From Bacteroidetes bacterium UBA6161 (GTDB lineage Bacteria; Bacteroidota; Bacteroidia; NS11-12g; UBA955): 30,207 nt of DNA. Below, one piece after another: positions 21,902 through 30,207 of the stretch. Within the stretch, counting starts at the first letter, position 1, and each line of letters begins with the position of its first letter. Made by a program: the position numbers and the translations under genes. The notes below the pieces were generated by a model. The model saw only the letters and a program-made list of their open reading frames with translations. It ran no database searches and had not been told where the DNA came from. The DNA lies in NCBI GenBank assembly GCA_002422315.1, contig DIUJ01000045.1, forward strand, positions 87,759 to 117,965, in the 5' to 3' direction.

Positions 21902-24841
21902 ATGTGTGTAGTTTTAGATTTAAAGTATAGGAAATCAGTCCTTAGGCTTTTATTTGTAATGCTATTTTCTTTGTTAACCAAATTGTCATATTCGCAGGAA
22001 GATGAGACTGACTATGTATTTAAACACTATACTATTGAAAACGGACTTCCCAGTAGTTTGATAAAAGATGTTAATATTGATAACAATGGTTTTGTCTGGA
22101 TTGCTACTCAAGCTGGTTTGAGTCGTTTTGATGGAAAGAGATTTGTTAATTACTCAAGTGTCAATACTGGGTTTATTCAGAATAATCGTTTTGTTAAGAT
22201 TCAGCGAATCAAAAGTGGTGATTTGTTGGTATATAATAATGAAAACATTGTTTTTAAAATAAACAAACACTCTAAATTGGAGCTTGATACTTCATTAAAA
22301 TATGGATATAATTTTACTATTAATGGAATGGATGAGATTGTATTTAAGAGTGAAAATTTATTTCTTTTTGATTCTATGAATAATCTTAACCAAGTAAATG
22401 AGGGGTGTTTTGTTTATGATATTGATACTTTTTGCTTTTATTTAGTTGATAAAGATCAAATTAAGTTCTGCAAAAAAGGTATTTACCCCCAAACAACCTT
22501 AAGAATAAATCACTTGTTTAATTTTAATGTGGCTTTTGTGTTAAAAAATAAATTAGGGATTGTAAATCAAAAAAACGAAATTGTTATTATACGCAATGGA
22601 AAAGTGGAGAAGGTTTATCAATTAGAAAAGGTGTTCAATAAAAAAATTGATATATCCAAGCTTAGGTTCAATAAGAATAACGATGAAGTGACAATGTTGT
22701 ATGGTTCTCAGTTATTTAAGTTGGATTTTATAGATGACAATTTGTCTTTTATTTCGCTTGATAAGTTCGGGAATATGGACGATAATGTCTTTAAAGTTGA
22801 TTCTAAACTAAATAGCCAAATTAGCTTGTTTTTTTCCTCTATAAACGGATTTTATATCGTTCAGAAAAAACTATTTAAAACATTCGAATTTAAAAGTGAA
22901 GTAAGTGAAAGAAATGAAACCTATAGAATTTTGGTAGATGAGAAAAACAAGCCCTTTTCGTTATTTTCGCATAAATTGAAGGAGTTTTCATTCATTAATA
23001 AATTTAGTCTGGTATTTAATATAACTCCTTCTTTGTTGTGTACATTAAATAAAGATTCAATTTATTACTACAATTTAGATAGCAATATTTCAAAAAAGTA
23101 TAAACTAGAAATATCTGGAAGCTCAAAATACAGATTTTACACGGATGCCTATTTGGTTGGTGACAAGGTATACATAATAGAAACTAATAGAATCTTTGAA
23201 TTAAAAAATGGCAATCAACTAATTGAAGTATTGAAGTTGCCATTTATAGTTAATTCGTGTTTGATTAGTCAAAAGAAATATGAATGGTTTTTGATTAAAA
23301 AAAATGATGGTGTTGTGGTATACAATACGCGTAGTAGGAAAATTAAAACAATCAATGAATTAAAAGGGAAGGAAGTTCGATTTATACAGTTTGATTCTAT
23401 TTTAAATACCTATTGGGTTTTTACTTACGGGTACGGTATTTATGTTTTAGACAAGAGTTTGAAAATCAGCAAGTTTTATAACGACCCTGGTGGATATTTG
23501 AATTTTTCGCATTATTTCTTACAAGACAATAGGGGTAACTACTGGATTCCAACGAATAGTGGGTTGATCATGATTGAAAAGAAAGAGGTTTTGAGTTACA
23601 TTAAAAACGCTAAATTCGATTTGAGGTTATATAAATTCAACACTAAAAATGGTCTTATTAACAATGAATTTAATGGCAGGTTTTATAATTCTGGTATAAA
23701 ACTAAGTGATGGAAGATTTGCACTTTCTAGTATGTTGGGGATAGTTGAATTCGACCCCAATTCCTTTATTCCTTCACGTAATACAAATCCAATTCTTGTC
23801 GATAATATCGAATACAATGGGAACCAATTACCAGATAAAGCACATCATTATTTGAAGGAGGGTTTTTTGGTTTTTAAAATGAACTTAGCTTTAGCGGATA
23901 TTGATTTTTTAAATGCTACAAACATAGAATATAATATCCCTGAACTTGGTGATAAATGGACAATGCTCAACAATCAGGAATTAAATTTGTATTCATTAAA
24001 AAGGGGGGTGTATAATCTATACTTCAGGAAAAACAAAGATGAGGAGAGTATAAACCACAAAAAAATCACCTTAATAGTTCAGCCAGCATGGTATAGTTCT
24101 GATTTTGCTTATTTTAGTTATGGTTTGTTTTTAATACTAGCAACAATAGTCTCTAGTAAATACTTCTTTAAGTTAAAACAAAATAAGATTAAACAAGAAT
24201 TGCTTCAATTGGATAATGAACTTAAGGCATTGCGTGCTCAGATAAACCCCCACTATTTAAGCAATTCTTTGGTTAGCTTGCAAAATATGCTTTTGGATGA
24301 CGACAAAGAAAAAGTATTTGATATTATTGGGAACTATGGGAAAGTAATGAGAAAAATGTTAGAGAAATCCGACGATAGCTACATCTCATTACAAATGGAA
24401 CTAGATGCAATAAAAGAATACATACATTTGGAAAGTGAGGTACATAAAACAGAAATAGATGTTGAATTAAATGTAGACTTAAAAGGAAAATTTGCTAACG
24501 CTAACGATGTTTTTATCCCTGCTTTTATTTTACAACCTTTTGTTGAAAATGCATTAATTCATGGACTATTCCCACTAAAAGAGCAAGCGAAAAAGATAGT
24601 GATTCATAGTGTGGTATTTGGAAATATACTCAGAATTGAAATACTGGACAATGGAAAGGGCTTTGCCCCAAACCATACTACACATAGAAAAAGTTATGGA
24701 ATCGAAAATGTTCGCAAAAGAATAAAACTCTTAGAAAAAATATATAAAATTACATTCGATTTCTCGATTGTAAATGTAAACACGATAGACAAAACAAAAA
24801 ATGGAACCCAAGTGACCCTACACTTACCTATAAAATCTTAA
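21902..24841 (+). CDS. Two-component sensor histidine kinase, Reg_prop/Y_Y_Y plus LytS-type kinase
   Basis: 979 residues. A signal-anchor or signal peptide (VLRLLFVMLFSLLTKLSYS) leads into a periplasmic region of two-component-regulator propeller repeats (FKHYTIENGLPSSLIKDVNIDNNGF, WIATQAGLSRFDGKRF), then a Y_Y_Y-like stretch and a membrane span at ~735-757. The cytoplasmic part is a LytS/His_kinase (PF06580) module: ALRAQINPHYLSNSL with H784, N-box QPFVENALIHG (N883) and G1 DNGKG (916-920). The usual HxxxN phospho-acceptor motif is HFLFN; here it is HYLSN, so H and N are kept but both phenylalanines differ. It reads directly into its response regulator, 6 bp downstream. The signal sensed is unknown. 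Confidence 0.9.
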   Translation: MCVVLDLKYRKSVLRLLFVMLFSLLTKLSYSQEDETDYVFKHYTIENGLPSSLIKDVNIDNNGFVWIATQAGLSRFDGKRFVNYSSVNTGFIQNNRFVKIQRIKSGDLLVYNNENIVFKINKHSKLELDTSLKYGYNFTINGMDEIVFKSENLFLFDSMNNLNQVNEGCFVYDIDTFCFYLVDKDQIKFCKKGIYPQTTLRINHLFNFNVAFVLKNKLGIVNQKNEIVIIRNGKVEKVYQLEKVFNKKIDISKLRFNKNNDEVTMLYGSQLFKLDFIDDNLSFISLDKFGNMDDNVFKVDSKLNSQISLFFSSINGFYIVQKKLFKTFEFKSEVSERNETYRILVDEKNKPFSLFSHKLKEFSFINKFSLVFNITPSLLCTLNKDSIYYYNLDSNISKKYKLEISGSSKYRFYTDAYLVGDKVYIIETNRIFELKNGNQLIEVLKLPFIVNSCLISQKKYEWFLIKKNDGVVVYNTRSRKIKTINELKGKEVRFIQFDSILNTYWVFTYGYGIYVLDKSLKISKFYNDPGGYLNFSHYFLQDNRGNYWIPTNSGLIMIEKKEVLSYIKNAKFDLRLYKFNTKNGLINNEFNGRFYNSGIKLSDGRFALSSMLGIVEFDPNSFIPSRNTNPILVDNIEYNGNQLPDKAHHYLKEGFLVFKMNLALADIDFLNATNIEYNIPELGDKWTMLNNQELNLYSLKRGVYNLYFRKNKDEESINHKKITLIVQPAWYSSDFAYFSYGLFLILATIVSSKYFFKLKQNKIKQELLQLDNELKALRAQINPHYLSNSLVSLQNMLLDDDKEKVFDIIGNYGKVMRKMLEKSDDSYISLQMELDAIKEYIHLESEVHKTEIDVELNVDLKGKFANANDVFIPAFILQPFVENALIHGLFPLKEQAKKIVIHSVVFGNILRIEILDNGKGFAPNHTTHRKSYGIENVRKRIKLLEKIYKITFDFSIVNVNTIDKTKNGTQVTLHLPIKS

Positions 24842-24847
24842 CACACA

Positions 24848-25591
24848 ATGAAAATAAAACTTAATGCCATAATCATAGACGACTCGCCTGAATCTACAGA
24901 GACTCTGGTAAAAGTATTGGAAAAGTATTTCGCAAAAGACGTTTTTGTATCCAATACCTATACCAATGCTCAGGATGCCATAGATGAAATAAATTTAAGC
25001 AATCCAGAGATAATTTTCTTGGATTTAGAAATGCCAGACATAGATGGTTTTGAAACCTATAAGTTAATTCCCCAAGACCTTAACCCATCGGTAATTATAT
25101 ACTCTGGCAGAAGCGAAGAAGGGGTTAGGGTTCTTAATAATTTAGAAGTGGAAGGTTTTGTAACTAAGCCAATTGTTTTAAACGATTTAAGGAACAGTAT
25201 AAAAAGAGTAAAGAATAAGATTATTGCAAAACACAATCCCCTAAAAATAAACGAGGATAGCGATATAATCATATTAAATAGTCAAACCAGAACAATTTTT
25301 GTAGGCTCAGACGATATAGAAAGAATAGAGGCACTGGGTTCTTATACCAATGTGTATTATAACAATACTTTTGTGAATACTACCCGAAATTTAAAGTATT
25401 ATGAAACATTCCTAAATCCAAATCAGTTTGTGAGGGTTGATAGGTCTTTTCTGATAAATGTGGACTACATACGAGAAATTATTAAATCAAATTATTATTC
25501 AGAATTAATTTTGAAAGATAATTTTAGACTAAAAATCTCAAATAATAAAATGAATGACCTGATAAAGCGAATTGGGAAGAACTCCTCTTAG
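24848..25591 (+). CDS. LytTR-family response regulator
   Basis: 247 residues. Receiver domain with acidic pocket D11-D12, phospho-acceptor D59 (IIFLDLEMPDIDG), S86 and K107 (GFVTKP). The LytTR DNA-binding domain covers about 150-245 (IERIEALGSYTNVYYNNTFV, NQFVRVDRSFLINVDYIREI). It pairs with the kinase immediately upstream (6-bp gap), so the two form one operon and signalling pair. Target promoters are unknown; the block of Skp-like, lipoprotein and surface-protein genes just upstream is a natural candidate. Confidence 0.94.
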   Translation: MKIKLNAIIIDDSPESTETLVKVLEKYFAKDVFVSNTYTNAQDAIDEINLSNPEIIFLDLEMPDIDGFETYKLIPQDLNPSVIIYSGRSEEGVRVLNNLEVEGFVTKPIVLNDLRNSIKRVKNKIIAKHNPLKINEDSDIIILNSQTRTIFVGSDDIERIEALGSYTNVYYNNTFVNTTRNLKYYETFLNPNQFVRVDRSFLINVDYIREIIKSNYYSELILKDNFRLKISNNKMNDLIKRIGKNSS

Positions 25592-25690
25592 GCAACTATA
25601 ATATTCCTGTATTCAGTTATCGATATTCTATAATCCTAATGCTTGCCTGACTCTGCAAAAAAGAGGTCAAAAACATTAGGGAAGGCAGGG

Positions 25691-26751
25691 ATATCGGTTG
25701 GTTAGTGGCCCGCCAACCAAAGGAAAGGTTGTATTAAATTGAATATTATGTTTTTAAAGGTGTGGTTGGTGGGAAACACCCAACCAAAGGAAAAACAGTG
25801 CCGTAAAGGTGTGGTTGGTGAACTACATAGCCCGCGGTTTCAACCGTGGGAACCGTAGGATAACCCTGGGAATGAAAAAATTGGCAAAAAACGCAAACCA
25901 TTTTAACGATTTACCCATGGTTGGTGTTTGCCACCAACCATATCTTACCCATAGTTGGTGTTTGCCACCAACTATACCATATCTTACCCATGGTTGGTGT
26001 TTGCCACCAACCATACCCATCCGAAGATTCTTGCAACTAATATATAGGGAACACGAAATACCAAACAGGGGGGTAAAATGTCCATTGCCCCCGTTTTCGG
26101 TTGGTTGGTGACAAACACTCAACCAAAGGAAAAACAGTGCCGTAAAGGTGTGGTTGGTGAACTACATAGCCCACGGTTTCAACCGTTGGAATTAATAGTT
26201 GGTAAAAAACACCCAACCACGACGTAAAAATCTAATATCTTACCCATAGTTGGTGTTTGCCACCAACTATACCATATCTTACCCATAGTTGTGGTGTTTG
26301 CCACCAACCATACCCATAAGAAGATTCTTGCAACTAATATATTGGGAACTCGAAATACCAAACAGGGGGTAAAATATCCATTGCCCCGTTTTTCGGTTGG
26401 TTGGTGACAAACACTCAACCAAAGGAAAAACAGTGCCGTAAAGGTGTGGTTGGTGAAAAACACCCAACCACGGCGTAAAAATCTAATATCTTACCCATGG
26501 TTGGTGTTTGCCACCAACCATACCCATCAGAAGATTCTCGCAACTAATATATAGGGAACTCGAAATACCAACCACGGCGTAAAATATCCATTGCCCCGGT
26601 TTTCGGTTGGTTGGTGAAAAACACCCAACCAAAGGAAAAACAGTGCCGTAAAGGTGTGGTTGGTGAACTACATAGCCCGCGTTTCCAAACATAGCCCACG
26701 GTTTCAACCGTGGGAATGAAAAAATTGGCAAAAAACACCCAGCCACGGCGT
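25691..26751 (+). repeat. Palindrome-rich repeat cluster 2 (GGTTGGTG family)
   Basis: The same family and orientation as cluster 1. Core hairpins: 25917-25941, 25951-25975, 25990-26014, 26246-26270, a degenerate copy near 26285-26311, and 26497-26521. At 25951 and 26246 the stem reads ATAGTTGGTG/CACCAACTAT: both arms changed together (G to A, C to T) so pairing is kept. The 26285 copy has a mutated left arm (ATAGTTGTGGTG) with an original right arm, as if it were a hybrid. The second hairpin, CCCACGGTT/AACCGTGGG, ends the cluster near 26695-26715. Open frames in it are non-coding by-products. Confidence 0.9.
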
Positions 26752-26844
26752 CATAAACATTTCTTTGCCTTACCTTTTTTCTTTGATAAAAAAGTAACAA
26801 AAAATCAAGACAAAAAAATCCAAAGTATTTTTAGGATTAAAAAA

Positions 26845-26874
26845 TTGCTTTCTATCTATGAAAGTATAAATTTG
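26845..26874 (+). promoter_or_regulatory. Promoter of the RND exporter gene
   Basis: TAAATTTG at 26867-26874 is an exact TAnnTTTG match, and TTG at 26845-26847 lies 19 bases upstream, the spacing expected for the -33 element. The 5' UTR would be near 20-25 bases. Confidence 0.65.
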
Positions 26875-26902
26875 TCCCCCTATTACAAATCCATTTGGCG
26901 AA

Positions 26903-29266
26903 ATGTTTCATAAAATTGCTTCATTCATTCTTCGAAATAGGCCTATAGTTAGTTCTATTCTTGTTGTATTAACCCTGTTTATGGCTTATGAAGCAAGCAA
27001 AGTTAAACTGGCTTATGAGAACAATAAATTAACCCCAAACGACGACTCTGATTTTTTAGAATATGTAAAATTTAAAAAAGAATTTGGGGAAGATGGAAAT
27101 AAAATGATTGTGGGGTTTACCACAACAGATCTTTTTAGTGCTCCTTTTTACTCTTCTCTGTATGAAGTTTGCAACCAAACAAACCAAATTAATGGAGTAA
27201 AAGAAGTGGTGTCTCCTGCTAGATTTTATAATCTGAATAAAAACGAGGAACTTGCAAAATTTGAAATTCAAAAATTACCATCCCGGAAACCTTCTTCTCA
27301 AGAAGAAGTAGATTCTATAGAAAAGATTTTTAGTCATTTGGGTTTTTACAAAAATGTTCTCTACCAACCACACAATAAAATATGCTTGGTGGTGCTAACC
27401 CTAGACCAAAAAATAATTGATTCAGAAAAAAGAATTTCTATGCTCGATTCCATAGAGAAAGCTTTTGAGGATTTTGGGGTAAAACATAACATGGAAATTC
27501 ATTTTTCTGGAATGCCCTATGTAAGAAATGAGTTTGCGATTATGGTAAAATCAGAATTACTTAAATTTACCTTGCTTGCTGTAGCGGTTACTGCTTTGTT
27601 CTTGTTGATATTCTTTCGTAGCTTTACCAATATATGGGTTCCTCTTGTATTAATAGGCACAGGTGTGGTTTGGGCTCTTGGTATTCAAGGCATAATTGGG
27701 TATAATATAACTATTCTTACGGGTATTATTCCTCCTCTTATGGTAGTTATTGGTATTCCCAATTCAATTTACCTTATCAATAAGTACCATATTGAATATA
27801 GGAAACATGGAAATAAGATCAAAGCCTTGACAAGGGTTATCTCAAAAGTTGGCCCCAGCAATCTGCTTACAAATCTTACTACGGCTATTGGGTTTGGGGT
27901 GTTTTATTTTACCAATACAAACATTTTAACACAATTTGGGGTCGTATCTTTTTTAAGTATTTTGTCTATTTCGGTTTTAACAATTGTATTGTTGCCTATA
28001 ATTTATAGTGTACTTCCCGCACCTACTGTAAAGCAAACCAAACATATAGACAACAAGGTTACAAATGCTTTTGTAGAATGGACCCATCATTTGATATTTA
28101 ACAAAAAAAGAAGGATTTATTTTTTCGCCTGTGTACTTCTTGTTTTTAGTATTTTTGGTTTAGCAAAACTTAAGCCTTTAGTATTTATTGTGGATGATGT
28201 ACCCAAGTATACAAAGTTATACAAAGATTTAAAGTTTTTTGAGGATAATTTTAGCGGTATTATGCCTCTGGAAATAGTGATAGACTGTGGGGAAGAGGAT
28301 GGATTAAAAGACACTAGGAATTTACAACGCATTGTTACCTTGCAAAAAAGATTGGAAGAGTTTCCAGAACTTTCCAGGGCTTTTTCTATTGTAGATATGC
28401 TTGCTTTTGCCAACCAGTCTTGGCACGATGGCAATCCCAAATACTACCGTTTGCCCAATAAAACTACGATGGCTTCCATTGCAAATTATTTGCCCCAAAA
28501 GGAAAACAATAGTGATGGAATAATGGGTTCTATGGTAGATAGGGAGTATAGAAAAGCTAGAATTTCTCTCCAAGTGAAAGATGTGGGAAGTGAAAAAATG
28601 CAAGTCTTAACGGATAACATTAGAACCCAATTAAACGATATCTTTCCTAAAAGTCAGTTTCAGACAAAAATTACGGGAAATAGTTATTTGTTTATGATTG
28701 GAAACCGATATTTGGTTAAAAGCTTGTTTCAAAGTGTTCTTATTGCTTTTGTGCTAATAGCCATAATTATGGGCTCCTTGTTTACCTCTTTCAAAATGGT
28801 TTTGGTTTCTTTAATTCCCAATACTATTCCATTGTTTATTACTGCTGGAATAATGGGTTTTTTTGGGGTACCTCTTAAGCCTTCTACAATTTTGGTTTTT
28901 AGTATAGCCTTTGGTATAGCCATAGACGATACCATACATTTCCTGGCCAAATTCAGGCAAGAGTTGAAAGTGGGTAAGAAGCCCATAAAATCAGTGTTGT
29001 CGCTTACTGTTAAAGAAATGGGCTCAAGCTTGGTGTACACTTCGGTTGTTTTGTTTTTTGGATTTATAATCTTTAGTTTCTCCGAGTTTCAGGGTACTGT
29101 TTCTTTAGGTATTCTTACTTCTATCTCTTTGTTTTTTGCATTGTTTGCCAATCTTTTTGTTCTTCCGGCCCTTATACTTAGCTATGAAAAAAGGTTGAAT
29201 CCGCGGCACGAACTCAAAGAGTCTGTAATAGAATTGCCTAACGAAAACGAGGAAGAAGAGAGCTAA
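26903..29266 (+). CDS. RND superfamily (MMPL-type) exporter
   Basis: 787 residues, two similar halves with about 12 membrane spans. Each half has an N-terminal span, a large periplasmic loop (about 30-215 and 440-605) and five more spans (IWVPLVLIGTGVVWALG, ITILTGIIPPLMVVIG and following; second half VLIAFVLIAIIMGSLF and following). The second half's TM4 carries GIAIDDTIHFLAKF, the DD pair used for proton coupling in RND pumps. The first half has GIPNSIYLINKY without acidic residues, so energy coupling is asymmetric. Family members export lipids, hopanoids or drugs; the substrate is unknown. It has its own promoter and is followed by no obvious partner. Confidence 0.9.
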   Translation: MFHKIASFILRNRPIVSSILVVLTLFMAYEASKVKLAYENNKLTPNDDSDFLEYVKFKKEFGEDGNKMIVGFTTTDLFSAPFYSSLYEVCNQTNQINGVKEVVSPARFYNLNKNEELAKFEIQKLPSRKPSSQEEVDSIEKIFSHLGFYKNVLYQPHNKICLVVLTLDQKIIDSEKRISMLDSIEKAFEDFGVKHNMEIHFSGMPYVRNEFAIMVKSELLKFTLLAVAVTALFLLIFFRSFTNIWVPLVLIGTGVVWALGIQGIIGYNITILTGIIPPLMVVIGIPNSIYLINKYHIEYRKHGNKIKALTRVISKVGPSNLLTNLTTAIGFGVFYFTNTNILTQFGVVSFLSILSISVLTIVLLPIIYSVLPAPTVKQTKHIDNKVTNAFVEWTHHLIFNKKRRIYFFACVLLVFSIFGLAKLKPLVFIVDDVPKYTKLYKDLKFFEDNFSGIMPLEIVIDCGEEDGLKDTRNLQRIVTLQKRLEEFPELSRAFSIVDMLAFANQSWHDGNPKYYRLPNKTTMASIANYLPQKENNSDGIMGSMVDREYRKARISLQVKDVGSEKMQVLTDNIRTQLNDIFPKSQFQTKITGNSYLFMIGNRYLVKSLFQSVLIAFVLIAIIMGSLFTSFKMVLVSLIPNTIPLFITAGIMGFFGVPLKPSTILVFSIAFGIAIDDTIHFLAKFRQELKVGKKPIKSVLSLTVKEMGSSLVYTSVVLFFGFIIFSFSEFQGTVSLGILTSISLFFALFANLFVLPALILSYEKRLNPRHELKESVIELPNENEEEES

Positions 29267-29351
29267 GTGGGTTGCCCGAAATGCTTGAGAAATAGAGAGT
29301 AGATTATATTGTAGGAACAACACTGCCAAGGTAAATTATACTATGTAAAAT

Positions 29352-29678
29352 ATGGATTGGATAATCTTAATTGTAGCTGGTTTATTCGAAGTTGCTTTTG
29401 CTTTTTGCCTAGGCAAAGCCAAGGATTCTATTGGGCAAGAAATGTATCTATGGTACATAGGTTTTATGGTTTCATTAATTATAAGCATGGTACTACTGGT
29501 TAAGGCTACACAAACACTGCCTATGGGAAAAGCATATGCGGTTTGGACCGGGATAGGGGCCGTAGGTACTGTATTAATTGGTGTTTTTGTATTCAAGGAA
29601 CCGGCTACATTTTGGCGAATCTTTTTCTTAACAACTTTAGTCTGTTCTATTATAGGAATAAAGGCAGTAAGCCATTGA
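29352..29678 (+). CDS. SMR-family efflux transporter, SugE/Gdx-like
   Basis: 108 residues with four membrane spans (DWIILIVAGLFEVAFAF, IGFMVSLIISMVLLVKA, YAVWTGIGAVGTVLIGVFVF, FWRIFFLTTLVCSIIGIKA). The proton- and substrate-binding glutamate is E13 (GLFEV), and AYAVWTGIGAVGT matches the signature of the SugE/Gdx branch (guanidinium or quaternary ammonium export) more than EmrE. It acts as an antiparallel dimer in the inner membrane. Only one SMR gene is here; some Gdx-like proteins work as homodimers. It sits 85 bp after the RND exporter in the same direction and may share its transcript. Confidence 0.88.
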   Translation: MDWIILIVAGLFEVAFAFCLGKAKDSIGQEMYLWYIGFMVSLIISMVLLVKATQTLPMGKAYAVWTGIGAVGTVLIGVFVFKEPATFWRIFFLTTLVCSIIGIKAVSH

Positions 29679-29718
29679 AACATTTATAGCCACACACTCA
29701 CATTATGCTGTTACATTG

Positions 29719-29835
29719 AATGACGGATGGACAATGGTTGGCAACAAAGGCGGTTTTATGGCTCAACACGAACATACTATTGTGATTACCGAAAACAAGC
29801 CAATAATACTAACCGAAAACAACGAAATCTGGTAA
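29719..29835 (+). pseudogene. C-terminal remnant of a type I methionine aminopeptidase
   Basis: A frame ending at TAA 29833-29835 encodes NDGWTMVGNKGGFMAQHEH, followed by TIVITENKPIIL. This matches the extreme C-terminus of type I MetAP (M24 family), including the EHT motif with the last metal-binding glutamate. Nothing upstream matches the rest of the enzyme, so it is a fragment of ~38 codons, probably from recombination or insertion. Confidence 0.65.
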
Positions 29836-30094
29836 ATTGCAGTTCCACGGTTTACCTACTAATCATATCTAATTTGGTGCAATAGGTAGAGGTATATTCA
29901 TTCAAAGACTTTAATTATTAGATACTTGCAGATTTATTAAAAAAGAGTATGTATATAGGGTAGGTAGGGGATATGCAGTAAAGATTTTCTCCAAGGAAGT
30001 CACAATAGATCTGTAGTCTGATATAAATTTAAATTTCAGAAATATAAAAAATCTACTCAATATCATTTTTGTGGAAAGACTAACCTGCCCTTTC
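29836..30094. other. AT-rich intergenic region, no gene seen
   Basis: I see no supported gene or promoter here. It connects the MetAP remnant to the palindromic element at the window edge. Confidence 0.4.
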
Positions 30095-30194
30095 AGGACG
30101 AGTATTGTTGTTGATCTTGTTGCACAAGGCGTTGCCTTGTGCTGATATGATTTGTCCGCCTACAGCGGACGAATGTTACATAGTGACTCGTCCT
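30095..30194. repeat. Three-armed palindromic element at the window edge
   Basis: Outer arms AGGACGAGT (30095-30103) and ACTCGTCCT (30186-30194) enclose two further hairpins: GCACAAGGC-GTT-GCCTTGTGC (30122-30142) and TTTGTCCGC-ctaca-GCGGACGAA (30151-30173, one G-T pair). The whole could fold as a three-way junction of 100 bases. The right arm continues into TAAAATAAGTTTAC at the window end and may be the terminus of an insertion element that continues outside. Confidence 0.6.
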
Positions 30195-30207
30195 AAAATA
30201 AGTTTAC

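Overview
The window looks like chromosomal DNA of a Bacteroidota bacterium, in the broad Flavobacteriia/Sphingobacteriia/Chitinophagia area. The evidence is low GC content, repeated TAnnTTTG-type -7 promoter boxes (the Bacteroidota consensus) in place of E. coli-like -10 boxes, a secreted protein with a type IX secretion (T9SS) C-terminal sorting domain, a Reg_prop-type sensor kinase paired with a LytTR regulator, and small protein families typical of the phylum. I cannot name a genus.

Layout. 1-3.7 kb: the tail of a REP-associated transposase (RAYT-like), overlapping by 4 bp a full type I restriction R subunit (hsdR). 3.8-5.1 kb: an AAA+/DUF4143 ATPase on the minus strand with a large palindrome in its promoter. 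5.4-5.9 kb: three ~128-bp repeats, a 24-bp-arm hairpin and tRNA-Ser(GGA). 6-11.5 kb: conserved genes, namely tatD with a crotonase, a PH-like membrane protein, an SGCSID-family protein, a 2-Cys peroxiredoxin, three tandem ssb paralogues and a Mn-type superoxide dismutase.

11.5-12.8 kb and 25.7-26.75 kb: two clusters of one palindrome-rich repeat family (11 recognisable copies of a GGTTGGTG hairpin) in direct orientation. Between them lies an accessory, more AT-rich block: a possible PAS-like protein, 21-bp direct repeats, a T9SS cargo protein, an ORF6N-family gene interrupted by an in-frame stop, a 786-residue secreted protein built on NVGIGTTTP repeats, two Skp/OmpH-like periplasmic proteins, an OmpA-like lipoprotein, a small unknown protein, and a LytS-type sensor kinase with its LytTR response regulator. 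These could form a surface-structure module with its own chaperones and regulation, but that link is inference from position.

26.9-29.7 kb: an RND/MMPL-type exporter and an SMR (SugE/Gdx-like) transporter. 29.7-30.2 kb: a C-terminal remnant of a methionine aminopeptidase and a three-armed palindromic element at the window edge.

Most promising for follow-up: the paired repeat clusters, whose hairpin shows matched changes in both arms; the palindrome embedded in frame in the transposase upstream of hsdR; the helically phased CCG/CGG array upstream of the ssb genes; the tandem array built from tRNA-flank/terminator sequence; and the surface-protein/Skp/OmpA/two-component block.
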